From positions 1-57,983 of the IMG/VR virus record IMGVR_UViG_3300023174_005575: a stretch of DNA of 57,983 nt. The stretch is one strand, 5' to 3'. Shown one piece after another: positions 40,680-47,828 of the stretch (within the stretch, counting starts at the first letter, position 1; each line of letters starts with the position of its first letter). The notes beneath the pieces were generated by a model. The model worked only from the letters and a program-made list of their open reading frames with translations, searched no databases and was not told the DNA's origin. The DNA comes from a virus. A program made the position numbers and the translations under genes.

Positions 40680-41129
40680 ATGGAAAATTTATATATTGAA
40701 GTAGTGGATGGAAAAATCATTAATCATCCAATTTTTGAATCAAACCTCATTGAGGTATTTCCTGATATTGAATTAAATGACCATGACAAGTACATTCCTT
40801 TTGAAAGAATTCCGCAGCCTGCTATTGGTGTTTTTGAAGTAAATGAAGGGGTTACTTATGAATTTGATGGTCCAAACAAAGTTAAAGATGTTTGGAAAGT
40901 TAGACCCATGACAGCTGAAGAAAAACAGGCTAAGATTGAACATTATCGTGCAATGCAGCCTTACCCAAGTTGGACTTTTGATGAAGAAACTTTAGCTTGG
41001 AGTGCTCCTGTTCCTTATCCTGGAGAAATTCCACAGCCGGGACAAGATGTAACTAATTTAAAAAGATATATGTGGGATGAAGATTCCCTAAGTTGGAAAG
41101 AACTTGATTTAGAAAGTTTAAAAGGTTAA
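40680..41129 (+). CDS. Tail-fibre-assembly-like or conserved phage protein
   Basis: A 149-residue acidic protein. The C-terminal half has tryptophan-containing repeats PYPSWTFDEETLAWSAPVPY and RYMWDEDSLSWKELD. This is the pattern of short phage proteins found beside fibre genes, with resemblance to fibre-assembly chaperones. The N-terminal 80 residues (IEVVDGKIINHPIFESNL) form a small alpha/beta domain. There is no signal peptide. It stops one base before iscU and is probably co-transcribed with it. The fibre-assembly role is a suggestion only. Confidence 0.6.
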   Translation: MENLYIEVVDGKIINHPIFESNLIEVFPDIELNDHDKYIPFERIPQPAIGVFEVNEGVTYEFDGPNKVKDVWKVRPMTAEEKQAKIEHYRAMQPYPSWTFDEETLAWSAPVPYPGEIPQPGQDVTNLKRYMWDEDSLSWKELDLESLKG

Positions 41130-41130
41130 T

Positions 41131-41517
41131 ATGGCATACTCAACACAGGTAATCGATCACTATGAAAACCCACGCAATGTGGGTAAAATGGATCCTGAAG
41201 ACACTAATGTGGGTACAGGACTTGTAGGAGCACCTGCTTGTGGCGATGTAATGAAGCTACAAATTCGTGTGGAAGATGGCGTTATAACAGATGCCAAATT
41301 TAAAACATACGGATGTGGTAGTGCTATTGCTAGTAGCAGCCTAGTTACTGAATGGGTCAAAGGCAAAACATTAGATGAAGCTGGTACTATTCGTAATACT
41401 GATATTGCACAAGAACTGGCATTGCCACCAGTTAAAATACACTGTAGTATACTAGCAGAAGATGCTATCAAGTCTGCTATTGATGACTATAGAAAAAAAC
41501 ATGTTGACCCTAACTGA
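41131..41517 (+). CDS. iscU: Iron-sulfur cluster scaffold IscU
   Basis: A 128-residue IscU-type scaffold on which Fe-S clusters are built. The three ligand cysteines are C37 (APACGDVMKL, with the regulatory D39), C62 (TYGCGSAIASSS) and C105 (KIHCSILAEDA). The LPPVK recognition loop for the HscA chaperone is at 98-102. The length equals cellular IscU, so it should be functional and usable by host IscS and HscA. The downstream iscA start lies inside its last codons, giving a coupled pair. It may support clusters of ferredoxin needed by the bilin reductase or other phage-boosted enzymes. Confidence 0.97.
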   Translation: MAYSTQVIDHYENPRNVGKMDPEDTNVGTGLVGAPACGDVMKLQIRVEDGVITDAKFKTYGCGSAIASSSLVTEWVKGKTLDEAGTIRNTDIAQELALPPVKIHCSILAEDAIKSAIDDYRKKHVDPN

Positions 41518-41821
41518 AAAGGCAGTAATAAGAGTTAAAGAGCTACTACAGCATAGGGGCAAAGGCCTCGGTATCAAACTGGGTGTAAGAACTAATGGAT
41601 GCTCCGGTATGAGCTATACATTAGAATTTATAGATTTAGTTGATGAAACGCTAGCTATATATGACTGTAATGGTGTTCATGTCTATATGGATCCAAAACA
41701 TACTATATACCTTAAAGGCGTAGAGATGGATTGGGTAACGAAGGGACTTAACTCTGGATTTGAGTTTAACAATCCCAATGAAAAGAGCCGCTGTGGATGC
41801 GGAGAAAGCTTCAGCATATGA
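41501..41821 (+). CDS. iscA: A-type iron-sulfur carrier IscA
   Basis: A 106-residue A-type carrier that receives Fe-S clusters and delivers them to target proteins. Cys ligands are C34 (RTNGCSGMSY) and the C98-G-C100 pair (SRCGCGESFSI). The start at 41501 (MLTLTEKAV) gives the family's usual length and overlaps iscU by 17 bases. A longer upstream frame does not fit the family. The next gene overlaps its stop by ATGA. With IscU this forms a minimal scaffold-plus-carrier pair; no cysteine desulfurase is in the window, so sulfur must come from host IscS. Confidence 0.96.
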   Translation: MLTLTEKAVIRVKELLQHRGKGLGIKLGVRTNGCSGMSYTLEFIDLVDETLAIYDCNGVHVYMDPKHTIYLKGVEMDWVTKGLNSGFEFNNPNEKSRCGCGESFSI

Positions 41822-42153
41822 AGCCTTGGACCAGAGAAAACACACAGGATTGGATCAACAAGTTAGAAAGTCGTCTAGAGGATATTGATTACTATCTGAG
41901 ACGCACAATAGAATGGTGTGAGGAAAACCAAGTTTATGACGACGAAAAAGTTATGAGCTGTGCCTTTATTACTTGTATATGGGTTAGTCATATGCGTGAT
42001 GAGCCCATTAGTTTTAGTGAATTGGTATCATTTTTAGGGATAGAAGGGTCAGGGTCGGAGGATGATAAGCTATATGATCTTGGCCCAACATTCAAAGACA
42101 TGGATCTTGAGGACATTTTGACCCTATTAGCGGGCAATCTTTCAAAGTGGTAG
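41818..42153 (+). CDS. 111-aa acidic protein downstream of iscUA
   Basis: Starts at the ATG overlapping the iscA stop (ATGA). The protein is acidic and helical: MKPWTRENTQDWINKLESRL, then DYYLRRTIEWCEENQVYDDE, a hydrophobic CAFITCIWVSHM stretch, and a C-terminal DLEDILTLLAGNLSKW. There is no signal peptide and no known motif. The tight coupling with iscUA hints at related use but does not show function. Confidence 0.65.
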   Translation: MKPWTRENTQDWINKLESRLEDIDYYLRRTIEWCEENQVYDDEKVMSCAFITCIWVSHMRDEPISFSELVSFLGIEGSGSEDDKLYDLGPTFKDMDLEDILTLLAGNLSKW

Positions 42154-42211
42154 ACACTGACTAATTTAGACTATATACTATAGCTTGTGTTTTTTACTTT
42201 TGGTGAAAATT

Positions 42212-42607
42212 ATGAGTATGCATTTAGAAGGGCCTTGGCTTAGCACTACGGGTAAGCGTAAGGGCAAACACAAGTTTAAAAATGCCGATGAGGCAAGGAA
42301 AGCGAGAGAGTTGGATGAAAGCTGGAAAGAACTCCAAAAGAAATGGAATGTCGAAGCAGAGGACAAAAAGCGTAATCGTGCGCTCACGGCTCCTGCATTC
42401 AAGCCAGCGCCAACATATTACAGAGGTATGGAGAACCCCCATATTCCCAGCCTCAACAATGGTATAGACACGGGTTCAGCGCTTAAACAGCCTGAAAAAG
42501 TCTATACCGGTTCAAAGATTAAGGGTATTGGTACTATGCATAAGAGCAACGCAGTTCCTATTTTCACCGATGATGAAGCAAGGGACATCGCTCATATGCG
42601 TCGCTAG
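42212..42607 (+). CDS. Conserved aquatic-phage protein (MHLEGPWLSTTGK type)
   Basis: A 131-residue basic protein. I chose the ATG at 42212 because the conserved-looking opening MSMHLEGPWLSTTGKRKGK starts there; upstream residues are hydrophobic and without a ribosome site. A KFKNADEARKARELDESWKE helix follows, then a disordered middle and a C-terminal DDEARDIAHMRR. From memory, the opening recurs in many phage and some bacterial small proteins of unknown function. Confidence 0.7.
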   Translation: MSMHLEGPWLSTTGKRKGKHKFKNADEARKARELDESWKELQKKWNVEAEDKKRNRALTAPAFKPAPTYYRGMENPHIPSLNNGIDTGSALKQPEKVYTGSKIKGIGTMHKSNAVPIFTDDEARDIAHMRR

Positions 42608-42639
42608 TATTCTTATAATCCCGCGTAAAGGAGAAAAAA

Positions 42640-43170
42640 ATGATACGCATCATAAAAATCTTATTGGTTGCATTAGGATTGGCAGTTGTTGCATGGATTG
42701 GCTATAACGCTATCATGTATAAACTTAACAGTCCAAAAGAAATCAATATCAAAATGACGTCTATTACTGCCGATGTGCGTAATAAACAATTAGAGTGTCT
42801 AGCCAAAAACATTTACTACGAAGCAGGTGGTGAGCCATTTGAAGGCAAAGTGGCTGTGGCACAGGTCACTATTAATCGCAGTGAAAGTGGTCAATTTCCA
42901 CGTGACCTATGCAAGGTCATTTACCAAAAGAACGTGGTATATGAAAAGGTTCTATGCCAATTTAGTTGGTATTGTACAGCACCCAGTGCTAGAACCCCAA
43001 AAAATACCGCAGCCTATAAGGAAAGTGAGATAGTAGCACGACAAGTCTTACTGGAAGGTTTTAGACTGCCCAGTTTGAATAATGCTCTATACTTTCATGC
43101 CAAAAGTCTCAAGCCAGGGTGGGATCGTAAAAAAATAGCCACCATCGGTGGTCATGTTTTTTATCAATAA
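42640..43170 (+). CDS. SleB-type cell wall hydrolase with N-terminal membrane anchor
   Basis: A 176-residue enzyme. Residues 5-28 form a transmembrane segment or signal-anchor (IIKILLVALGLAVVAWIGYN). The Hydrolase_2/SleB domain follows: LAKNIYYEAGGEPFEGKVAV with catalytic E61, then VAQVTINR, and C-Q-F-S-W-Y-C. SleB enzymes are lytic transglycosylases cutting peptidoglycan glycan strands. The anchor suggests a SAR-type endolysin exported by the host Sec system. AAAGGAG is the ribosome site. It is followed by a holin candidate and a small peptidase, forming the likely lysis module. Confidence 0.9.
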   Translation: MIRIIKILLVALGLAVVAWIGYNAIMYKLNSPKEINIKMTSITADVRNKQLECLAKNIYYEAGGEPFEGKVAVAQVTINRSESGQFPRDLCKVIYQKNVVYEKVLCQFSWYCTAPSARTPKNTAAYKESEIVARQVLLEGFRLPSLNNALYFHAKSLKPGWDRKKIATIGGHVFYQ

Positions 43171-43179
43171 GGAGTTAAT

Positions 43180-43503
43180 ATGAATTTTGGAATTCTACGT
43201 GAATTGGTAAATTTAAAACGAATGCGGGATAGTGTGGTCAATGGTATTGGTCATGCCAGCGCAGAAACTTTGGGTTGGGTTGGTGTGATCCTTATTCATA
43301 TGGCCACTATTCCTACCCTAGTAGCAGTATTGACTGGCTTAACTGAGAAGATGCCGCCCGTGGACATGGTCGGTCTACTTTGGTTGGGCTTGTTCATGTT
43401 CTTTGTGCGTAGTGTCATTGCCAAAGACTTGCTCAATATTATTACAATTGGGTTTGGATTCTTCGTTCAGGCTGGTTTAATGGCCTTAATCATCTTCAAA
43501 TAA
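43180..43503 (+). CDS. Small multi-span membrane protein, holin candidate
   Basis: A 107-residue protein with three hydrophobic segments at about 32-52, 62-80 and 85-106. The N-terminus is charged and in the cytoplasm by the positive-inside rule (LRELVNLKRMRDS). Its size and topology fit a class I holin, and it lies nine bases after the SleB-type lysin. No holin family was recognised, so the call rests on topology and neighbours. AAGGAG precedes the ATG. Confidence 0.55.
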   Translation: MNFGILRELVNLKRMRDSVVNGIGHASAETLGWVGVILIHMATIPTLVAVLTGLTEKMPPVDMVGLLWLGLFMFFVRSVIAKDLLNIITIGFGFFVQAGLMALIIFK

Positions 43504-43515
43504 TAAAGGATCGAG

Positions 43516-43800
43516 ATGGATATTAAAGTATCGGGTATTACTTATAAAATACTCACTAAAACTGCCGAGGAAATGGGCGGGCATATTGGATTGGCAAATT
43601 TTAATACACAGGAAATTTGGATTCATCAAAATATGACCCCCCAAACTAAAATGATTGCTCGTTGGCATGAAACTGTACATATTTTGGAAAAGGCATATGG
43701 AGTGAAAATGAGTGAAGAGCAGGTTACTATTTTCACCCATGCATTGATTGCCTTGTTAAAGGATAACCCCGGGATCGTGGATCAATTTGACAAGGAGTAA
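43516..43800 (+). CDS. ImmA/IrrE-like small metallopeptidase
   Basis: A 94-residue protein with RWHETVHILEKAYG, a zinc-binding HExxH with H51, E52 and H55, and a downstream acidic pair (EE at 67-68) as third-ligand candidate. Short HExxH proteins of this kind include ImmA, which cleaves phage repressors. The N-terminal part has a beta hairpin with IWIHQNM before the helix, as in that family. It sits directly before the divergently styled promoter with a dyad operator at 43819-43865, a context where a repressor-cleaving protease would make sense. That link is inference. Confidence 0.7.
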   Translation: MDIKVSGITYKILTKTAEEMGGHIGLANFNTQEIWIHQNMTPQTKMIARWHETVHILEKAYGVKMSEEQVTIFTHALIALLKDNPGIVDQFDKE

Positions 43801-43818
43801 TCTATTACTCAAAAAGTG

Positions 43819-43865
43819 TTGACAAAGTCGCTAGGTGATACTATAATAACACTATAGCGACTTTG
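43819..43865 (+). promoter_or_regulatory. Perfect sigma70 promoter with dyad operator
   Basis: TTGACA (43819-43824), 17-base spacer and TATAAT (43842-43847) are consensus. An 11-bp perfect inverted repeat, CAAAGTCGCTA (43823-43833) and TAGCGACTTTG (43855-43865), brackets the -10 box. This is where a dimeric repressor would block RNA polymerase. Confidence 0.85.
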
Positions 43866-43888
43866 CTATGACACACAGAGAGGAATAG

Positions 43889-44050
43889 ATGAGTAAGTGG
43901 ATTTTGATAGGTGCTATTATTGTTTTGGCTCCTACCTTTGTTATCAATACCTTTGCCAGCTTTGTAACATTTGCAAGCAATCAAGGTAAGTCATTAGTAA
44001 CTGAAGTGGCTAAAGAAGCCAGTAAAACTGTTCAGGAGGTTTCACAATGA
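43889..44050 (+). CDS. 53-aa membrane peptide
   Basis: A short gene with AGAGGAA before the ATG at 43889 and a stop overlapping the lipoprotein start (ATGA). Residues 3-28 are hydrophobic (WILIGAIIVLAPTFVINTF) and the rest is a short charged helix (LVTEVAKEASKTVQEVSQ). It resembles small inner-membrane peptides and is the first gene after the dyad promoter. It could be a holin/antiholin-like or spanin-partner peptide; nothing in sequence decides. Confidence 0.75.
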   Translation: MSKWILIGAIIVLAPTFVINTFASFVTFASNQGKSLVTEVAKEASKTVQEVSQ

Positions 44051-44517
44051 AACGAGCACTACTTATTCCTATTATTGCAAGCCTTACAGCCTGCTCCAGT
44101 ATGCAAACAATTGAAGAGCGTAAGACGTATGCTCAACCAGATTGGTATGTGAGCTGTGCCCAAAGTGGTACAGAAGGTTATTTCTGGTGGACCAAAGAAT
44201 ATGCATATGCTTGTGGCGCAGGAGAAAGTGTTTTTGCACAGGCTGCCGAAGAGCAAATGTATGCTATTGCTATGAATAACTTTGCCAAGCGTATTAACAG
44301 CGAAGTCAATAGTGAGACAGAGATTAACTTTGTCAATGACAAAAAGACTACAAGGACTCGTATTTCCTATGCTGTAAAGAACACTACGATTCGTGAGCAT
44401 TTGAATCGTGAGATGGGGCAGTTTACCATGGCAGGACGTCATTATACTTTTGTTCGTCTTAAAATGCCTAAGGCTGTGTTTGATCAACTTATTCAAGAAG
44501 CAAAGGCTGGAAAATGA
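44047..44517 (+). CDS. LPP20-like lipoprotein
   Basis: A 156-residue protein with a lipobox SLTAC (C16), so it should be lipid-anchored, probably in the outer membrane. The mature part has DWYVSCAQSGTEGYFWW and a domain with ISYAVKNTTIREHLNRE, resembling LPP20-type lipoproteins. It is translationally coupled to the 53-aa membrane peptide before it and the next lipoprotein (ATGA both times). It is the second gene of a four-gene envelope operon under a repressible-looking promoter. It may alter the host surface to block superinfection or take part in lysis. Confidence 0.8.
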   Translation: MKRALLIPIIASLTACSSMQTIEERKTYAQPDWYVSCAQSGTEGYFWWTKEYAYACGAGESVFAQAAEEQMYAIAMNNFAKRINSEVNSETEINFVNDKKTTRTRISYAVKNTTIREHLNREMGQFTMAGRHYTFVRLKMPKAVFDQLIQEAKAGK

Positions 44518-44852
44518 AATACCTTGGGCTAATTCCTGTGGTATTAGTCGTAAGTTCTTTGGGTTCCGGGTGTGCCAGTACACCCGCTCCTAAAACTGCT
44601 AGGCAATACTGCTATACCAGTCAAGAGATTAAAACTCGCAATAACGAAAAAGTAGATAGTCAAACAACAGTTAGTTGTAATGATGATCCTATTGAACGAA
44701 TTCCCACTAGAGCCATGGGAATTAGCCCTAAATGTTTTGAAAATCCATATCGACATGTTTTGCCCAGTGGGCGTATTATTGAAGGAATGACTTATGCTTG
44801 TCAAAAACGCGATGGTACTTGGGAAACTATTGACGGTGATCGCCTTAGGTAG
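44514..44852 (+). CDS. Second lipoprotein of the envelope operon
   Basis: A 112-residue lipoprotein with lipobox LGSGC (C20) after a hydrophobic leader (MKYLGLIPVVLVVSSLG). The mature protein has a disulfide-capable set of cysteines and ends RDGTWETIDGDRLR, similar in feel to small surface-antigen domains. It overlaps the LPP20-like gene by four bases. The following gene overlaps its end by up to 41 bases in another frame. Confidence 0.75.
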   Translation: MKYLGLIPVVLVVSSLGSGCASTPAPKTARQYCYTSQEIKTRNNEKVDSQTTVSCNDDPIERIPTRAMGISPKCFENPYRHVLPSGRIIEGMTYACQKRDGTWETIDGDRLR

Positions 44853-45189
44853 TGCCCTGCCAGTTCACGCTCAAAATCGTGCAACCGAATCTGTTATTAC
44901 ACTGTATAACATCTTTAACAAGATGTTTGACAGAGCTACGGATGTAGATAAACAAAAGATGCAAGGTGCTGTTTATACAGCATTGAATAATCTAGAAAAC
45001 GGTGAAGAGCTCAAATGGTATAATGACCAAAGTGGAAATCGTGGTACCGTGGAAATCGTAGTTACAACCACGATGAATGGAGAACTGTGTAGACGTTTCT
45101 ATGCTTCCTTTTACACAGATAGAAAAGATCGCCATTTTGAAGCCTGGGCTTGTTATAATGAAAGAAATCGTGCATGGAATGTTTTCTAA
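44812..45189 (+). CDS. 17-kDa surface-antigen-like secreted protein
   Basis: A 125-residue protein when started at ATG 44812; an ATG at 44794 gives six extra residues. The later start yields a standard signal peptide (MVLGKLLTVIALGSALPVHA-Q). The mature domain matches the 17-kDa antigen/SH3-like pattern: ALNNLENGEELKWYNDQSGN, GTVEIV, then GELCRRFYASF and a final EAWACYNERNRAWNVF with two cysteines. These are rickettsial-type surface proteins common in alphaproteobacteria. It overlaps the preceding gene by 41 bases, an unusually deep overlap in a different frame. Confidence 0.75.
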   Translation: MVLGKLLTVIALGSALPVHAQNRATESVITLYNIFNKMFDRATDVDKQKMQGAVYTALNNLENGEELKWYNDQSGNRGTVEIVVTTTMNGELCRRFYASFYTDRKDRHFEAWACYNERNRAWNVF

Positions 45190-45195
45190 TAAATA
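45190..45195 (+). promoter_or_regulatory. TAAATA box 7 bases before ATG
   Basis: AATAAATAA overlaps the previous stop codon. The ATG at 45203 follows with no ribosome site. Confidence 0.45.
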
Positions 45196-45202
45196 ATTCT
45201 AT

Positions 45203-46393
45203 ATGATTCTAGCCCTACTAACTTTTTTTGCAGGAATATCGATATCCACTATAGCTATATACTATTCAGTATTAGGATTGACTAGTATATTTGCGGCGGC
45301 GTTCATGCCCATAGTTATTATGGGCACCGTGTTAGAAGTTAGTAAATTGGTCACCGCATGGTGGCTTAAAGCTAACTGGCAAAGAGCACCTATAGCTCTA
45401 AAAAGTTATCTTTCTTTGGCTGTAGTGGTTCTCATGCTAATTACCAGCATGGGTATTTTTGGCTTTTTAAGCAAAGCCCATAGTGATCAAGGCCTGGTGT
45501 CGGGTGATGTGGCTGCCAAAATAGCAATATATGATGAAAAAATTAAAACAGCCAAAGAAAATATTGAAGCCAGCCGCAAGCAACTTAAACAAATGGACGA
45601 TGCTGTTGAGCAAATCATGGGTCGCTCAACGTCTGAACAAGGTGCTGACAAATCCAATGCTGTGCGTCGAAGTCAGCAAAAGGATCGAGCTGCGTTGGCC
45701 AAGGACATTGAAGCCAACCAAAAACTTATTGCTAGCCTAAATGAAGAGCGAGCACCTATTTCGGCAGAAGTACGCAAGGTCGAAGCAGAAGTCGGCCCAA
45801 TCAAATACATAGCCGCATTATTATATGGTGATAATCCTGATGCCAACTTACTAGAAAAATCTGTAGTTTGGGTAATCTTGACCATTGTGTTTGTATTTGA
45901 TCCATTGGCAGTATTGTTGTTACTGGCTAGTCAAATGAGTTTCCAATGGATCAAGGAAGATCCCAAAGATACGCCACCAGAGGAACCAGTTAGTACAGAC
46001 CCTACTCCAGATCCAGAACCTCCACTGAAACCTGAACCATATAGGCCCAGTTTTAAAAAAGCTAAGTTTGACTACAAGGGAAGTTGGCCTAGCAAAAAGC
46101 CCAAGGTTGAAGAGCCCATAGCGGCCACTATTCCGGAACCAATAGTAGAACCCGTAGTGCCTACATACTTAACTCCTGACAAAAGTTTTTGGGAAAAGCC
46201 AGAAGGATGGGTAACTGTTCCTCCACAAGTTTATATTCCAGAATCGACGGAGGATCATACTACTATGTATGTGACACCTGATGAGGCATTTAAAGGGTTG
46301 CCTACTAGTATAGAACTAACAGCAGTAGTTGATGAACCAATTAAAGACAAGAGTCAACTTCCAGAAGAGGATCAGATCGAAAAAAAAAAGTAG
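45203..46393 (+). CDS. Membrane coiled-coil protein ending at an A10 frameshift site
   Basis: A 396-residue protein. Two to three transmembrane segments lie at 2-45 and about 70-92. A long coiled coil occupies 105-195 (KTAKENIEASRKQLKQMDD ...), a further hydrophobic hairpin lies at about 218-245 (VVWVILTIVFVFDPLAVLLL), and then a Pro-rich cytoplasmic tail follows with repeated SFWEKPEG/TPDEAF-type segments. Similar proteins occur in other aquatic T4-like phages. It ends QIEKKK at A10-G-TAG, which contains the heptamer A-AAA-AAG in the reading frame, as in dnaX. A -1 shift extends it by 74 residues. It may organise at the host membrane during infection. Confidence 0.75.
   Translation: MILALLTFFAGISISTIAIYYSVLGLTSIFAAAFMPIVIMGTVLEVSKLVTAWWLKANWQRAPIALKSYLSLAVVVLMLITSMGIFGFLSKAHSDQGLVSGDVAAKIAIYDEKIKTAKENIEASRKQLKQMDDAVEQIMGRSTSEQGADKSNAVRRSQQKDRAALAKDIEANQKLIASLNEERAPISAEVRKVEAEVGPIKYIAALLYGDNPDANLLEKSVVWVILTIVFVFDPLAVLLLLASQMSFQWIKEDPKDTPPEEPVSTDPTPDPEPPLKPEPYRPSFKKAKFDYKGSWPSKKPKVEEPIAATIPEPIVEPVVPTYLTPDKSFWEKPEGWVTVPPQVYIPESTEDHTTMYVTPDEAFKGLPTSIELTAVVDEPIKDKSQLPEEDQIEKKK
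46380..46393 (+). other. Programmed -1 frameshift candidate (A AAA AAG before stop)
   Basis: Frame-zero codons GAA AAA AAA AAG TAG contain the slippery heptamer A-AAA-AAG directly followed by a stop. After a -1 shift translation continues GTA GCC GCT and runs to 46614, giving a 470-residue product. Transcriptional slippage adding one A would do the same. Confidence 0.7.
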
Positions 46394-46614
46394 CCGCTGA
46401 TAAGGAAGATAGAATTATTCTTGTGGAAGATCAAAGATCCAAAAGAATAGCCTATCTCAAACAACTTCAGAAAGAAGAACTAAAAAAATGGAAAGATGCC
46501 AATGAAGAGGACACAATTAAACGTCAACTTAAATTGAAAAAAATGGGCTTAATTGATCGTCTTCCATGGCAAATTGATGAGTTGGAAGAATTAAAAAAGA
46601 AGAAGACATTATGA
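46390..46614 (+). CDS. Frameshifted extension of the membrane coiled-coil protein
   Basis: Read in the -1 frame this adds 74 residues, VAADKEDRIILVEDQRSKRI and onward to EELKKKKTL. It is a highly charged helix with WKDANEEDTIKRQLK and IDRLPWQIDELEE. The only possible independent start is GTG at 46423, which lacks a ribosome site. The last codons overlap the following gene by ATGA. I therefore read it as the C-terminal part of the upstream protein. Confidence 0.65.
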   Translation, partial: VAADKEDRIILVEDQRSKRIAYLKQLQKEELKKWKDANEEDTIKRQLKLKKMGLIDRLPWQIDELEELKKKKTL

Positions 46615-47030
46615 ATTTAGGAAAAATTAACGTAATTACTCCGCCAGACAAATTGTACAATATGACTCCTAGTTTGTTATTGGTAAAACCAAGTTTGGAA
46701 CTAAAAGAACATTTTCAAAAACAAATAGCAAAATTTCCTAGTGAACTAAATGTATTTGTATTTGGCACTGAAGAAACTGATATTGATTGGTTATTAAGTG
46801 TACACAAGATGTCAGACATTACTGTGATAGATATAGATAATTGCGATGCAGTAACTAAAAGCTTTGTCACATTAATGTTGACATTTCCGGATAGTTACTA
46901 TATGACCAAAGACGAAGTTACTCCATATGGTTTGCTTTCAAAAAATAGGATTTATGATTTTGATTCAATACCATTTTTCATTCTAGTAGAAGAGGATGAG
47001 GAAGATGAACAAGAAGAGGAAGAAGAATGA
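46611..47030 (+). CDS. Phage protein with acidic C-terminal tail
   Basis: A 139-residue alpha/beta-type protein. MNLGKINVITPPDKLYNMTP is followed by VFVFGTEETDIDWLLSVHKM and DITVIDIDNCD, suggesting a Rossmann-like core. It ends in a long Glu/Asp tail (EEDEEDEQEEEEE). It is coupled on both sides by ATGA, to the frameshifted extension and to bS21. The acidic tail could mimic nucleic acid. There is no known family. Confidence 0.65.
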   Translation: MNLGKINVITPPDKLYNMTPSLLLVKPSLELKEHFQKQIAKFPSELNVFVFGTEETDIDWLLSVHKMSDITVIDIDNCDAVTKSFVTLMLTFPDSYYMTKDEVTPYGLLSKNRIYDFDSIPFFILVEEDEEDEQEEEEE

Positions 47031-47254
47031 GCATGTTTCTTGGCAATAAAGTAATCTTAAAAGAATACGAAGATATTAATCGTGCCCTTAGAAGATTCAA
47101 AAACAAAGTTGACGAAAGTGGTTTACTAGACGAACTACGCAAGAGAGAATTTTACGAAAAACCTACCACTGAGCGGAAGCGGAAGCGTGGTGCTGCTATC
47201 AACAGATTTAAGAAGAAATTAGAGAAAGAACAATTACCACCGAAGCTTTACTAA
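47027..47254 (+). CDS. rpsU: Ribosomal protein bS21 homologue
   Basis: A 75-residue bS21-type protein. The conserved core is visible: INRALRRFKNKVDESGLLDE, then ELRKREFYEKPTTERKRKRG and a basic KKK tail. bS21 binds the 30S platform near the anti-Shine-Dalgarno sequence and affects initiation. Phage copies can replace host bS21 and tune translation. ATGs at 47027 and 47033 are both possible; the first is coupled to the preceding stop. It is notable here because several late genes appear to be leaderless. Confidence 0.92.
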   Translation: MSMFLGNKVILKEYEDINRALRRFKNKVDESGLLDELRKREFYEKPTTERKRKRGAAINRFKKKLEKEQLPPKLY

Positions 47255-47275
47255 ACGCAAAAACTCTGTTATAAT
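47248..47275 (+). promoter_or_regulatory. Possible sigma70 promoter for the exoribonuclease
   Basis: TATAAT at 47270-47275 with a weak TTTACT 16 bases upstream. The sequence ACTCTGT before the -10 is shared with the exonuclease promoter at 16440. The next ATG is at 47298. Confidence 0.4.
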
Positions 47276-47297
47276 ACAGTTTTTACAGTAGGTAATC

Positions 47298-47828
47298 ATG
47301 GCAAAACATCTCATGGTGGACTTGGAAACATTGGCCACCACTCCAAATGCTGCTATCCTAACCATAGGCGCAGTGACTTTTGACCCTAATAGCACTAAAA
47401 TCTATGACGAATTTTATCGTAGAATAGAACTAGAAAGTCTTGAACCATTGGACACTTACATTGACAATGGCACTTTGGAATGGTGGAGCAAACAGGATGA
47501 AACTGCTCAAGATGAAGCTTTTAATCCAGATGGACGTGAACCAATTCAAAGTGTATTAGAGGACTTTTATAAGTTTTGCATGGGTTCAAATAAGTTTTGG
47601 AGCCATGGTGCTACTTTTGATATTGTGATTCTTGAGTATTATTTTAGGAAAATCAATAAGCCATTCCCATGGAATTTTTGGGATGTGAGAGATACTAGGA
47701 CTATTTTTGACTTAGGTATGGATCCTGAAATGCCGCAGGCCAACAAGCATAATGCTTTGGAGGATGCCAAAAGACAGGCCATAGGAGTTCAAAATATGTG
47801 CAAAAAGCTAGGGAGAAAATTTACCTAG
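47298..47828 (+). CDS. DEDDh 3'-5' exoribonuclease
   Basis: A 176-residue exonuclease with an intact DEDDh set: D8 and E10 in LMVDLETLA, D108 in HGATFDIVILE, and H151 and D156 in KHNALEDAKRQ. The motif spacing and the WSHGATFD block match the Rv2179c/DUF5051 group of RNases active on RNA ends. It would degrade host RNA or recycle nucleotides. A possible host-type promoter precedes it. There is no signal peptide. Confidence 0.9.
   Translation: MAKHLMVDLETLATTPNAAILTIGAVTFDPNSTKIYDEFYRRIELESLEPLDTYIDNGTLEWWSKQDETAQDEAFNPDGREPIQSVLEDFYKFCMGSNKFWSHGATFDIVILEYYFRKINKPFPWNFWDVRDTRTIFDLGMDPEMPQANKHNALEDAKRQAIGVQNMCKKLGRKFT

Noticed and set aside
46423-46614. Independent small gene starting at GTG 46423
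   Set aside because: It has no ribosome site and is continuous in the -1 frame with the upstream protein across the slippery heptamer.
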